A DNA stretch of 25,189 bases from an uncultured Parabacteroides sp. (GCF_905196875.1 NZ_CAJJWO010000074.1:1-25189); one strand, 5' to 3'; counted from the stretch's first letter, positions 15,691-23,627 are shown. Program-made: numbers and translations. The notes: generated from the sequence alone by a model not told the origin.

Positions 15691-16890
15691 TTATTTTTTT
15701 GCAGGATAATCCGGATAAAGCAGATATTTCTTTCTCATCTGTTTGTAACTGTCCAGTTCCGTTTTCCAGCTTTCCCGTATTTCATCTTCCGCTAATCCTC
15801 TCACTATTTGGTACCTGAGTTCTTTGGTACCTGCCAGTAAGTCGAACCATTGAGGTCGTGAGAAGAAGAAGGCCTGGTCTTTTCCGGCTTTATTATAGAA
15901 GTCGAGGAAGAAGCGTAGGCTCAGGCCACCTTCAAAGGGATATTCCCGGAGGTCTATACCGTAACACTCTTTGTCTTTTTGCAGGGGATTGGTATCGAAC
16001 CCGGGAAGCGATACCGGAGTAAAAGAGAAGTCCCCGTACTTCCTGTCCGGAAAACCGATTACCTGGAATGGGTAATAAGTACCACGTCCGATGCTGATAT
16101 TTGTAGCTTCGAAGAAACAGAGCGAGGGATAGAGGCGGATCGACTGGTCGTTAGGCAGGTTGGGAGAGGGCTTGACCGGTAACCAGTAAGGATCTCCATG
16201 TCGCCAGTTCTCCATCTTGACAATATGCAGCTTGCAACTGTCGGGTGAACTTTTCAGCCATCCTTCGCTGTTTATCATCCAGGCCAGTTCGCCAACCGTC
16301 AGGCCGTGTAATATAGGAAGAGGATCTACACCGACAAATGACTCGAATCCTTTTTTGCGGATCGGTCCGTCTACAAAATCATTCGGGTTGGGCCGGTCGA
16401 GCACAATAAATTCTACTCCGTTTTCAGCACATGCCTCCATTACATAATGCATAGTACTTATATAGGTATAGAAGCGCACTCCCACATCCTGTATGTCGAA
16501 TACGACCACATCCAGTCCCTGCAGCTGTTCGGCCGTCGGCTTTTTGTTTTTTCCGTAGATGGAAACGATAGGAATACCCGTTTTCTGATCGCGACTGTCT
16601 TTTATATCGGCTCCGGCATCAGCCGTACCTCTGAAACCATGTTCGGGGGCGAATACCTTTTTTACCCGGATACCTTTTTCCAGTAAGGCATCCAGCAGAT
16701 GTTTCTGTTGTTTCTCGAGGATAGAAGTTTGGTTAACAACCAGCCCGACTTGTTTATCCTGCAACAGGCGGGTCACTACGTCTAATCGTTCGGCACCGAG
16801 TATCAAGGGTGCCTGTGGAGTAGTAGCCTGAATTTCGGGCAAAAACATCATGCCTAGTAGCCAAAGTGTAAGTCTGAAAACTGTTTTCAT
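15691..16890 (-). CDS. DUF1343 protein, NamZ-like exo-beta-N-acetylmuramidase (GH171)
   Basis: 399 residues from ATG 16890 (MKTVFRLTLWLLGMMF..., signal peptide cut near IQA). The frame stays open to a TTG at 16929, but that codon overlaps the -7 box at 16918-16925, so I reject the longer form. The body matches DUF1343: ERLDVVTRLLQDKQVGLVVNQTS, VFAPEHGFRG, DIQDVGVRFYTYISTM, FIVLDRPNP, NLPNDQSIRLYPSLCFFEATNISIGRGT. NamZ of Bacillus subtilis, the founding member of GH171, removes MurNAc from non-reducing ends of peptidoglycan chains. A periplasmic wall-turnover or scavenging role is inferred. Codirectional with the kinase, 147 bases apart. Confidence 0.9.
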   Translation of the reverse strand: MKTVFRLTLWLLGMMFLPEIQATTPQAPLILGAERLDVVTRLLQDKQVGLVVNQTSILEKQQKHLLDALLEKGIRVKKVFAPEHGFRGTADAGADIKDSRDQKTGIPIVSIYGKNKKPTAEQLQGLDVVVFDIQDVGVRFYTYISTMHYVMEACAENGVEFIVLDRPNPNDFVDGPIRKKGFESFVGVDPLPILHGLTVGELAWMINSEGWLKSSPDSCKLHIVKMENWRHGDPYWLPVKPSPNLPNDQSIRLYPSLCFFEATNISIGRGTYYPFQVIGFPDRKYGDFSFTPVSLPGFDTNPLQKDKECYGIDLREYPFEGGLSLRFFLDFYNKAGKDQAFFFSRPQWFDLLAGTKELRYQIVRGLAEDEIRESWKTELDSYKQMRKKYLLYPDYPAKK

Positions 16891-16917
16891 AATCTGTTTC
16901 CTAATAAATCTTGGGTG

Positions 16918-16946
16918 CAAAAGTAGCAAATGTTCGTATCATTAAA
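16918..16946 (-). promoter_or_regulatory. Promoter for the NamZ-like gene
   Basis: On the minus strand TACTTTTG (16925-16918) is an exact -7 match, with TTTA 17 bases upstream as a weak -33 element. It fixes the start of the gene downstream at 16890. Confidence 0.5.
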
Positions 16947-17046
16947 GCTATGGAAAGAATTAAAAGTGTTTAGATTTAACATGTTTCGGATGAACTATCC
17001 GCTTCTTTGTTCTGTTGAAATGACATAAACATTAATAAATAATTAT

Positions 17047-17229
17047 ATGGCAACGAGATTACCTAAAATCAAGGACAAAGCAAAGACAGAAGCTCTGGTA
17101 TTGGATCGTAAAGATGAACGTTATCCGGTACAGCAGGTGGCTACCGATGGGAAGGTTACAAAGCAGGAAGTAAAAGAAGCAGTACGCGAAATTAATCCCG
17201 ACGAAGATAGTCTGGGTAGCCGTGGATAA
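17047..17229 (+). CDS. 60-residue small basic/acidic protein, unknown function
   Basis: MATRLPKIKDKAKTEALVLD opens a 60-residue, highly charged protein with no signal peptide, no Cys and no apolar core segment. The first half is basic and the second (KQEVKEAVREINPDEDSLG) is an acidic helix-like tail. It reads as a genuine small cytosolic protein rather than a shadow frame: no overlapping gene exists and a long hairpin begins at its stop codon. I do not recognise the function; a nucleic-acid or ribosome-associated role would be a guess. The gene is divergent from the NamZ-like gene. Confidence 0.65.
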   Translation: MATRLPKIKDKAKTEALVLDRKDERYPVQQVATDGKVTKQEVKEAVREINPDEDSLGSRG

Positions 17230-17301
17230 TTTTGTTTCATGCTAGTGAAACAACTGTTTCACCCTGATGGAACAACTGTTTCACTAGCATGAAACAAAAT
17301 T
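17228..17301. repeat. Long near-perfect palindrome built of TGAAACA/TGTTTCA units
   Basis: Bases 17228-17252 and 17277-17301 are perfect 25-bp reverse complements; inside them, after a 2-base mismatch, 7 more pairs close a 6-base loop (17262-17267). The motif GTGAAACAACTGTTTCAC and its near copy ATGGAACAACTGTTTCAC lie in tandem, so the hairpin is made of two smaller dyads. It overlaps the stop codon of the 60-aa gene and probably ends its transcription. The modular symmetry suggests a dispersed repeat family (REP-like) rather than a plain terminator. Confidence 0.75.
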
Positions 17302-17339
17302 GTGACAGGGAGAAGCAAGCACTGATCTCAAGGGAAATA

Positions 17340-17374
17340 TTTGAGGATGTCAAAGAGTAAATTATGTATCTTTG
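17340..17374 (+). promoter_or_regulatory. Promoter for the HD-domain gene
   Basis: TATCTTTG at 17367-17374 is an exact -7 match 27 bases before the ATG; TTTG at 17340-17343 is 23 bases upstream, longer than ideal. Confidence 0.45.
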
Positions 17375-17401
17375 CGATCTGAATGTAAAGTGTAAATAAA
17401 A

Positions 17402-17944
17402 ATGAATCCTCTTGATATTATTTCAAAGTATTATCCGGCAGAGTCGGATGCCTGGCATATTTTAGTAACACATAGCCGTAGCGTGGCAGACAAAGCGTTG
17501 GGTCTTGCCCGTCTGCATCCGGAAATGGAGCTCGATATTCCGTTTATAGAAGAAGCAGCCATGCTTCACGACATCGGTATATTCTTGTGTAATGCACCGG
17601 AGATAGATTGCCACGGTTCTGCCGAATACATCTGTCATGGCTATTTAGGAGCCGACCTGATGCGGAAAGAAGGTTTCCCGCGTCATGCCCTGGTATGCGA
17701 ACGGCATACAGGAACCGGTATCACCCTGGAAATGATAGAAGAAAGACATCTTCCGTTGCCTCACCGGGTCATGGTGCCCGTTTCGTTGGAAGAGCAATTG
17801 ATTTGCTTCGCCGACAAATTTTATAGTAAGACGAAGCTGGATAAAGAGAAGCCGGTCGAGAAGGTAAAACAAGGTCTTGTAAAGTATGGCGAGGAGACCG
17901 TTATACGTTTTGATAACTGGTGTAAACTCTTTTTAGGGGAATAA
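17402..17944 (+). CDS. HD-domain phosphohydrolase-like protein
   Basis: 180 residues, cytosolic. A compact HD domain with the full ligand pattern: His24 (THSRSV), His56-Asp57 (MLHDIGI), His79 (ICHGYLG), His102 (ERHTGTG) and Asp138 (CFADKFY). Proteins of this small HDIG type are metal-dependent phosphohydrolases, often annotated as HD-superfamily hydrolases of unknown substrate; the extra histidines suggest a two-metal site. It has its own promoter at 17340-17374 and no operon partner (lptD follows after 167 bases with a separate -7 box). Nucleotide or cyclic dinucleotide hydrolysis are possible but not shown. Confidence 0.85.
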   Translation: MNPLDIISKYYPAESDAWHILVTHSRSVADKALGLARLHPEMELDIPFIEEAAMLHDIGIFLCNAPEIDCHGSAEYICHGYLGADLMRKEGFPRHALVCERHTGTGITLEMIEERHLPLPHRVMVPVSLEEQLICFADKFYSKTKLDKEKPVEKVKQGLVKYGEETVIRFDNWCKLFLGE

Positions 17945-17970
17945 AAGCGGAAGGGCTCATTAATTTGTTA

Positions 17971-17978
17971 TACATTTG
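17971..17978 (+). promoter_or_regulatory. -7 box for lptD
   Basis: TACATTTG is an exact TAnnTTTG match; the -33 position is poor. Transcription from here would place the inverted repeat at 18002-18105 in the lptD leader. Confidence 0.4.
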
Positions 17979-18001
17979 CATGCTGTAACAATTCAGTTGA
18001 T

Positions 18002-18105
18002 AGTTGACAGATGACAGTTGACAGTTTGATGATTAAGATAATTCTTATTCTTACTTTTCAATCTTTCGCTTTCACGTGTCAACTATCATCTGTCATCTGT
18101 CAACT
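18002..18105. repeat. Inverted repeat of TTGACAG/ATGACAG units in the lptD leader
   Basis: AGTTGACAGATGACAG (18002-18017) is the exact reverse complement of CTGTCATCTGTCAACT (18090-18105); the homology continues with two mismatches for 7 more bases. The arms are themselves tandem repeats of a 7-8 base unit. The 3' arm ends 6 bases before the lptD start codon. Confidence 0.7.
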
Positions 18106-18111
18106 TAATTA

Positions 18112-20847
18112 ATGAAATACAGAGGCTTAATTATCCTATTATATTTCCTCGCCGGGGCTTTGATGATGTATTCGCAGGAGCTGGTTGCCCCGACGGATAC
18201 TGTGTTGGCTGTTGTTGGGGATACCATAGTCCCTGTTGCGACCGACAGTACAGTCTTAGCTTCTGATACTGTTCCAAAGAAGCAGACCGGCCTGGATGCT
18301 CCTGTGGCTTACCAGGCTAAAGACTCTATCGTAATGACTGCAGGTAACTGGGCTTATCTGTACGGTGAAGGCGATGTCAAGTACCAGCAAATCGGACTAC
18401 AGGCGGAAGTGATCGAGATGAATATGGACAGCAGTCTGGTATTCGCGAAGTTCGGTCTCGATTCGATCGGTGACGAGTTCGGTTATCCTTTATTTAAGGA
18501 TGGCGACCAGGAGTATGAATCGAAGACGATGCGCTATAATTTTACGACCCGGAAAGGATATATCACCGATGTGATTACCCAGCAAGGAGAAGGGTATGTA
18601 ACTGCCGGGCGCACAAAGAAGATGGACGATGATGTATTGAATATGGTAGGCGGTAAATATACGACCTGCGATGAACACGATCATCCTCACTTCTATATTC
18701 AGATGACCAAAGCTAAGGTCCGGCCTAAAAAGAATATCGTTACCGGCCCTGTTTATATGGTTATTGAAGACGTACCGCTATATCCGATCGGATTGCCTTT
18801 TTGCTTCTTCCCTTTCTCGAGTACTTATTCATCCGGTGTGATTATGCCGACGTATACCGACGACTCCAATCGTGGGTTCGGTTTGCGTGACGGAGGATAT
18901 TATTTTGCCTTAAGCGATTATATCGACCTGGCTGTTACCGGTGAGATATATACCAAAGGTTCATGGGGGCTTCAGGCGCAATCCTCTTATAGGAAAAGAT
19001 ACCTGTTCTCCGGTAATTTCAATGCCGCTTATCAGGTAACGAAGTTTGGTGATAAAGGGCTTCCCGACTATAGTTTGAATAAAGACTTCCGGTTAAACTG
19101 GACACACTCGCAAGACCCGAAAGCAAATCCGTACCGGACTTTCTCCGCCAGTGTGAACTTCTCGACCAGTAGTTTCGACCGTAATAAAGCGAACGGTTTC
19201 TTAAATGCGAATAACACGGATGCTATCTCGAATACAAAAGGTTCGAGTATCAATATAACACAACGTTTTCCGAATAACCCGCTTTCTCTTTCGGCAACAA
19301 TGAATGTCAACCAGTCATCCAGGGACTCGTCCATCGCTGTCACCTTGCCTAACCTGACAATCACATTGAGCCGTATCTTCCCGTTCAAGCGTAAGAACCC
19401 TATCGGGAAAGAACGTTGGTATGAAAAGATCTCGATGAGTTATTCCGGCTATTTCAAGAATAGCATCACAACAAAGGAGAACTTATTGTTCAAGTCAAAT
19501 CTTATCAAGGACTGGAAGAACTCGATGGAACATAGTATTCCGGTCAGTGCCACCTTTACGGCATTTAAATATATCAACATTTCTCCTTCGTTTAATTATA
19601 AGGAAAGCTGGTATACAAGTAAGATTACGAAACAGTTCGACCCGAAATTGAACAGTCTGGTAAACCGTGATACGACCTATGGGTTTTACCGTATCTACAA
19701 TTATAACGCATCTGTATCTGCTTCAACAACCTTATATGGTTTCTATAAACCGCTTCCTTTCCTGGGAGATAAGGTACAGATGATCCGTCACCGTTTTGAG
19801 CCGTCTGTCAGCATTAGCGCAGCTCCCGACTTTGGGGGAAGTATTTTCGGTTTCTACGATCATTACCAGTATATCGATGCCAACGGCGATCCGATCGATT
19901 ATATCTATTCTCCTTTCGCCCATAACGGTTCTATCCCTAATGGAAAGCAGGGAAGCTTGAACTTTACGTTGGATAACAATGTCGAAATGAAAATCAAATC
20001 CGATCGTGACACTACCGGCTTCCGTAAGATTAGCCTGATCGATAAGCTTTCGTTGGGAATGAGTTATAATATGGCTGCCGACTCCTTCAAATGGAGTGAC
20101 CTGTCTGTCGGTTTACGTCTTAAGTTCTCGAAAAGCTATACCTTGAACCTGAACGGAACCTTTGATACCTATACTTACAAGGCAGACGGTAGGGGTAATC
20201 CTGTCCGGGTAGATATTCCACGTTGGAAAGCAGGAAAAGGTATCGGCCGTTTGCGTAATACCGGAACCAGCTTCTCTTATACCTTCAATAACGATACCTT
20301 TAAGAAATGGTTCGGAGGTGGAACCGACAGCAACATACCCGAAGAAAATATCGGCGATGGCGAACTCGAAGATCTGACAGCCGAGAATCCCGATAATGCC
20401 AACACACCGGAAGAGAAGGAGGGTGGTCGTCTGCGTGGAAAGAAGAAAGATACCGGCGAGTATGACTCGGATGGCTATCTGATTACTAAGATTCCATGGA
20501 GCTTGTCATTCAATTACAGCATGCAGTTGCGTTACGGAGATTTTGATCCCAACAGGTTGGAGTATAAATACAAACTGACGCATGCATTGAGTTTTAACGG
20601 AAATATCCAGCCGACCAAGAACTGGAGTTTTAACTTCAATGCCACTTACGACTTCGACAATAACAAGATCTCGTTCATGACTTGTAATGTCACCCGTAAT
20701 CTGCACTGTTTCCAGATGTCTGCAAGTTTTGTACCGGTAGGGCCGTATAAATCGTATACCTTCTCTATCGCTGTAAGTTCTTCCCTGTTGAAAGACCTGA
20801 AGTATAACCAGAGTAGTAATGTACGCGAAGGACAAAGTTGGTATTGA
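18112..20847 (+). CDS. lptD: LptD-family LPS export outer-membrane protein
   Basis: 911 residues. Signal peptide to about residue 21 (ALMMYSQ). After a Thr/Val/Asp-rich linker, about residues 65-215 form the OstA/LptA-like beta-jellyroll (VMTAGNWAYLYGEGDVKYQQIGLQAEVIEMNMD, GYVTAGRTKK). Residues about 220-911 are the barrel, opening with VPLYPIGLPFCFFPFSSTYSSGVIMPTY, the characteristic LptD segment. LptD, with LptE, inserts lipopolysaccharide into the outer leaflet. An acidic Pro/Asn/Glu insert (about 745-785, EENIGDGELED) is probably a surface loop. Disulfide-forming cysteines are few, as often in Bacteroidetes. Monocistronic, with a terminator at 20862-20909. Confidence 0.9.
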   Translation: MKYRGLIILLYFLAGALMMYSQELVAPTDTVLAVVGDTIVPVATDSTVLASDTVPKKQTGLDAPVAYQAKDSIVMTAGNWAYLYGEGDVKYQQIGLQAEVIEMNMDSSLVFAKFGLDSIGDEFGYPLFKDGDQEYESKTMRYNFTTRKGYITDVITQQGEGYVTAGRTKKMDDDVLNMVGGKYTTCDEHDHPHFYIQMTKAKVRPKKNIVTGPVYMVIEDVPLYPIGLPFCFFPFSSTYSSGVIMPTYTDDSNRGFGLRDGGYYFALSDYIDLAVTGEIYTKGSWGLQAQSSYRKRYLFSGNFNAAYQVTKFGDKGLPDYSLNKDFRLNWTHSQDPKANPYRTFSASVNFSTSSFDRNKANGFLNANNTDAISNTKGSSINITQRFPNNPLSLSATMNVNQSSRDSSIAVTLPNLTITLSRIFPFKRKNPIGKERWYEKISMSYSGYFKNSITTKENLLFKSNLIKDWKNSMEHSIPVSATFTAFKYINISPSFNYKESWYTSKITKQFDPKLNSLVNRDTTYGFYRIYNYNASVSASTTLYGFYKPLPFLGDKVQMIRHRFEPSVSISAAPDFGGSIFGFYDHYQYIDANGDPIDYIYSPFAHNGSIPNGKQGSLNFTLDNNVEMKIKSDRDTTGFRKISLIDKLSLGMSYNMAADSFKWSDLSVGLRLKFSKSYTLNLNGTFDTYTYKADGRGNPVRVDIPRWKAGKGIGRLRNTGTSFSYTFNNDTFKKWFGGGTDSNIPEENIGDGELEDLTAENPDNANTPEEKEGGRLRGKKKDTGEYDSDGYLITKIPWSLSFNYSMQLRYGDFDPNRLEYKYKLTHALSFNGNIQPTKNWSFNFNATYDFDNNKISFMTCNVTRNLHCFQMSASFVPVGPYKSYTFSIAVSSSLLKDLKYNQSSNVREGQSWY

Positions 20848-20861
20848 TACATATAATATAG

Positions 20862-20909
20862 ATAAAACGAAAGGGCGATGAAAAACTATTCATCGCCCTT
20901 TCGTTTTAT
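20862..20909. terminator. Bidirectional terminator between lptD and ung
   Basis: 21-bp perfect stem (20862-20882 with 20889-20909, core GGGCGATGAA/TTCATCGCCC) and a 6-base loop, flanked by A-rich and T-rich arms, in a convergent gap. Confidence 0.85.
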
Positions 20910-20921
20910 TCTGTAAGCCTT

Positions 20922-21584
20922 CTACCATTCGATAGGTGTCTGACCTGTCGCTATCAGGTAATCATTCGCTTTACTGAAATGCTTATTCCCGAAGAAGCCG
21001 CGATAAGCTGAAAGGGGGGAAGGGTGTGCTGACTTCAATATCATATTGCGTGAAGCATCGATGAAAGCTCCTTTCCGTTGTGCGTATGATCCCCAGAGGA
21101 TATAAACGATATGGCTGCGTTCTTCGGCCAGTTTGTGGATGACAGCGTCGGTAAAAGCCTCCCATCCTCTGTTCTGGTGTGAACCGGCCTGATGTGCACG
21201 AACCGTCAGTGTTGCGTTAAGTAATAACACGCCCTGGTCAGCCCAGCGCAACAGATTACCGCTGTTGGGCATCGGTTTACCCAGGTCGCTTTCTATTTCT
21301 TTGAATATATTGATCAGTGAAGGAGGAAAGGGTGTTCCATCCTGCACCGAGAAACAAAGCCCATGCGCTTGTCCCGGTTCGTGATAAGGGTCCTGTCCCA
21401 GTATAACTACTTTTACCTTTTCAAACGGGCAATGTTCAAAAGCATTAAAGATATAAGGTCCGGGAGGATATACGGCTCCCTGACGGTATTCCTGTTTTAC
21501 AAAGTTGATCAGCTCATTAAAATAACTTTTCTCAAATTCAGGAGCTAACCGTTCTTTCCAGCTTTCTTCGATCTTTACATCCAT
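20922..21584 (-). CDS. ung: Uracil-DNA glycosylase (family 1)
   Basis: 220 residues, the usual length. Removes uracil from DNA as the first step of base-excision repair. Motifs: GQDPYH (63-68) with catalytic Asp65, LLLNATLTV (120-128) with uracil-binding Asn123, and HPSPLSAYRGF (187-197) with catalytic His187 and the minor-groove loop. Start at 21584 is 9 bases after the asnA stop on the same strand, so the two are probably one transcript; the link is likely only transcriptional. Confidence 0.97.
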   Translation of the reverse strand: MDVKIEESWKERLAPEFEKSYFNELINFVKQEYRQGAVYPPGPYIFNAFEHCPFEKVKVVILGQDPYHEPGQAHGLCFSVQDGTPFPPSLINIFKEIESDLGKPMPNSGNLLRWADQGVLLLNATLTVRAHQAGSHQNRGWEAFTDAVIHKLAEERSHIVYILWGSYAQRKGAFIDASRNMILKSAHPSPLSAYRGFFGNKHFSKANDYLIATGQTPIEW

Positions 21585-21593
21585 AGTTTTATA

Positions 21594-22631
21594 TTATATC
21601 AAGTGCATTCCTGCTGCACGGGCTTCCTGACGCATCTCTTCCGGCCAGATACTTGCCTGTATCTCTCCGATATGAGCTTTGCGCAGATAGAACATACACA
21701 GACGGCTTTGTCCGATACCACCGCCGATACTTTGAGGTAGTTCTCCGTTCAACAGGCGTTTGTGGAAGTAGAGTTCTCTCTTTTCTTCGGCGTTAGAGAT
21801 CTTAAGTTGACGTTCCAAAGCTTCTTTATCCACACGGATACCCATGGACGATAATTCCAACGAGCGGTTCAACACATCGTCCCAAACCAGCAAATCGCCG
21901 TTCAGACCTGTCTGGCCATTTTCTGCCACAGTCGACCAGTCGTCGTAGTCCGGGGCACGTCCGTCATGCTTCTCTCCGTTGCTCAGTTTACATCCGATGC
22001 CGATAATAAATACGGCTCCGTATTCCTTGCAAATAGCGTCTTCCCGTTCTTTCGGTGTAAAGGTAGGATATTTTTGTAACAAATCCTCAGAATGGATGAA
22101 ATGAATCTGCTGGGGAAGTGCCGGTCTGATATTCGGGAACATTTCGTAAACCAGGTATTCTGTACGTACCATAGCTGCGTAGATGCGGCGTACGACCTCT
22201 TTCAGGTATTCGACATTCCGTTCGCTTGGGCTCATAACCCGTTCCCAGTCCCACTGGTCTACATACAGTGAATGGAGGTTGCCCAGTTCTTCGTCCGAAC
22301 GGATAGCGTTCATATCGGTATAGATTCCGTAGCCTTCTTCAATATTATAGTCGGCCAGGGTAAGACGTTTCCACTTGGCCAGTGAATGTACGATTTCGGC
22401 TTTCGAGTCGTTCAGGTCTTTGATCGGGAAGGTCACGGCACGTTCGGTTCCGTTCAGATCATCGTTGATCCCCATACCTTTAAGAACGAACAAAGGTGCC
22501 GTAACGCGGCGCAGCCGTAGTTCGGAAGATAGGTTTTGCTGGAAAAAGTCTTTGATTTTCTTAATTCCCATTTCTGTCTGGGATAGGTTAAGCAAAGCTT
22601 TATATCCTGCAGGTTTAATTAAATAGCTCAT
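21594..22631 (-). CDS. asnA: Aspartate-ammonia ligase (asparagine synthetase A)
   Basis: 345 residues (E. coli AsnA about 330). Makes asparagine from aspartate, ammonia and ATP. Class-II aminoacyl-tRNA-synthetase-like fold with the family segments FVLKGMGINDDLNGTERAV (residues about 48-66), SLYVDQWDWERV, PQQIHFIHSEDL, and the C-terminal GGGIGQSRLCMFYLRKAHIGE with the conserved Arg. Start codon at 22631 is supported by the promoter at 22669-22699. First gene of an asnA-ung operon. Confidence 0.97.
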   Translation of the reverse strand: MSYLIKPAGYKALLNLSQTEMGIKKIKDFFQQNLSSELRLRRVTAPLFVLKGMGINDDLNGTERAVTFPIKDLNDSKAEIVHSLAKWKRLTLADYNIEEGYGIYTDMNAIRSDEELGNLHSLYVDQWDWERVMSPSERNVEYLKEVVRRIYAAMVRTEYLVYEMFPNIRPALPQQIHFIHSEDLLQKYPTFTPKEREDAICKEYGAVFIIGIGCKLSNGEKHDGRAPDYDDWSTVAENGQTGLNGDLLVWDDVLNRSLELSSMGIRVDKEALERQLKISNAEEKRELYFHKRLLNGELPQSIGGGIGQSRLCMFYLRKAHIGEIQASIWPEEMRQEARAAGMHLI

Positions 22632-22668
22632 ATACTTGTTGTGCTTTGTGTTTGTAAAATATGCGTGG

Positions 22669-22699
22669 CAAAGATAATGATTAATGGTAAAATAGCAAT
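22669..22699 (-). promoter_or_regulatory. Promoter for asnA-ung
   Basis: On the minus strand ATTG (22699-22696), 19 bases, TATCTTTG (22676-22669). Exact -7 box. Confidence 0.65.
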
Positions 22700-22816
22700 G
22701 CAGAGGCCTTTTTTATTTGCAAAATGGCAGGATATGTGGCGATGATGATTGCAAAATATCAAAACATGTGTTATACAACAGAAAAAGAAAGATTGTAAAA
22801 ACTCTTAGCCGCTACA

Positions 22817-22848
22817 TTTGCTTTCCTGCGATATTATATTTACTTTTG
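22817..22848 (+). promoter_or_regulatory. Promoter for tRNA-Arg
   Basis: TTTG (22817-22820), a 20-base spacer, TACTTTTG (22841-22848); both boxes exact. The tRNA 5' end is 11 bases downstream. Confidence 0.75.
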
Positions 22849-22858
22849 CACCGTCTTT

Positions 22859-22931
22859 GGCCTGGTAGCTTAGTGAATAGAGCGTCAGATTCCGGTTCTG
22901 AAGGTCGAGGGTTTGAATCCCTCCCGGGTCA
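22859..22931 (+). tRNA. tRNA-Arg (anticodon CCG)
   Basis: A 73-base cloverleaf: acceptor GGCCTGG/CCGGGTC (two G-U pairs), D stem GCTT/GAGC, anticodon stem TCAGA/TCTGA with loop TTCCGGT giving anticodon CCG (reads CGG), 5-base variable loop, T stem GAGGG/CCCTC with loop TTTGAAT, discriminator A. CCA is not encoded. The D loop AGTGAATA has GA where GG (positions 18-19) is usual. Confidence 0.92.
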
Positions 22932-22944
22932 CATTAAGCGGTAT

Positions 22945-22995
22945 ATAAAGCAGAAAGGCGACACACTTTTACAAGGTGTCGCCTTTCTGCTTTAT
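22945..22995. terminator. Terminator after tRNA-Arg (bidirectional)
   Basis: About 20 bp of perfect stem (core GCAGAAAGGCGACAC with GTGTCGCCTTTCTGC), 11-base loop, followed by TTTT on the + strand. It also lies just past the end of the minus-strand DUF5053-like gene. Confidence 0.85.
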
Positions 22996-22999
22996 TTTA

Positions 23000-23020
23000 G
23001 TCCATCAACATTTGATGGAC
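23000..23020 (-). terminator. Short perfect hairpin overlapping the DUF5053-like stop codon
   Basis: GTCCATCAA / TTGATGGAC, 9 bp with a 3-base loop, covering the last codons and stop of the minus-strand gene. Not followed by a T run, so it may be an mRNA-end stabiliser instead. Confidence 0.4.
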
Positions 23021-23406
23021 AGTGAACCTATTTTGTTACTGATATCGCGTAGCGCAAAGTTTAGTATGTCGATTTCTTCCGGGCTAAGTGAATACACTTG
23101 TCCTCTAATGGAGTTACCGTTAATACGCTGATATAACCAAGCACGGCTTTTGCCAAAATATTTTTTTGCAATATACGAGAGGGAAACAACTTCGGAAATG
23201 TCTTTTAGTTGTTCTTTTATCGTGATTGCCTTGCCAATATCTGCTATTTCCGACTTGATGCTGTCAAGTTCTTCTAACAGATGTTTGCGGATAGCTTCTT
23301 TATCTTCCGGTGAAGTGTAGTAGGCTTTCATATCGGTCAGGAATAAATCTAGTTCCTCTCCGGTAAGGCTATCCATCTTATTCAGGTCTTCTTTTAAAGT
23401 TCTCAT
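23005..23406 (-). CDS. DUF5053-like protein
   Basis: 133 residues. The N-terminal two-thirds are charged helices (LTGEELDLFLTDMKAYYTSPEDKEAIRKHL, EELDSIKSEIADIGKA), likely a coiled coil. The C-terminal part, SYIAKKYFGKSRAWLYQRINGNS followed by LSPEEIDILNFALRDIS, resembles a helix-turn-helix and is the stretch by which I assign DUF5053, a Bacteroidales family of unknown function; the assignment is from memory and not searched. A DNA-binding role is an inference. It is the last gene of a minus-strand cluster of small genes and starts 38 bases after the 60-aa gene, behind a short hairpin at 23423-23440. Confidence 0.7.
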   Translation of the reverse strand: MRTLKEDLNKMDSLTGEELDLFLTDMKAYYTSPEDKEAIRKHLLEELDSIKSEIADIGKAITIKEQLKDISEVVSLSYIAKKYFGKSRAWLYQRINGNSIRGQVYSLSPEEIDILNFALRDISNKIGSLSIKC

Positions 23407-23422
23407 ATTACATAGGTTTAAA

Positions 23423-23440
23423 TTCCCTCCGGGAAGGGAA
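23423..23440 (-). other. Intercistronic hairpin before the DUF5053-like gene
   Basis: TTCCCT / AGGGAA with a 6-base loop, 16 bases upstream of the start codon on the minus strand. It contains the purine-rich GGAGGG sequence that could serve as ribosome site, so it may modulate translation. Confidence 0.35.
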
Positions 23441-23444
23441 AGTA

Positions 23445-23627
23445 TTACTTTTTCTTTTTTAATTCTTCAATTCGATATTTCAGCTTTGAAATCTCATCTA
23501 ACATTTTGTCGGTTTCGATTTCATCTGTGTAAGGATCAATTTCAAGTATAGTGACCTTTCGTTTCCAGGTATATATACGGGCTTCAACTTGAGCGATCTT
23601 GAATTCCAATTTTTGAATATCATTCAT
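23445..23627 (-). CDS. 60-residue coiled-coil protein, unknown function
   Basis: Starting at ATG 23627 (MNDIQKLEFKIAQVEARIYTW) the protein has 60 residues arranged as two amphipathic helices with heptad spacing, separated by IDPYTDEIE, and ends in a KKKK tail. The frame is open to a TTG at 23669, but this codon overlaps an exact -7 box (23674-23667), so the short form is preferred. No known domain recognised. It has its own promoter, and lies between the 81-aa gene and the DUF5053-like gene, all on the minus strand, suggesting a functional set. Confidence 0.6.
   Translation of the reverse strand: MNDIQKLEFKIAQVEARIYTWKRKVTILEIDPYTDEIETDKMLDEISKLKYRIEELKKKK

Noticed and set aside
16891..16929. 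Extended start (TTG 16929) for the NamZ-like gene
   Set aside because: The TTG overlaps an exact -7 promoter box at 16918-16925, and the extension would spoil an otherwise normal signal peptide starting at 16890.
23411..23440. Similarity between GGTTTAAATTCCCTCCGGG and the tRNA-Arg 3' end, as a possible att duplicate
   Set aside because: Alignment needs two indels over about 20 bases and the match is largely a purine/pyrimidine-rich hairpin arm; no integrase is present.
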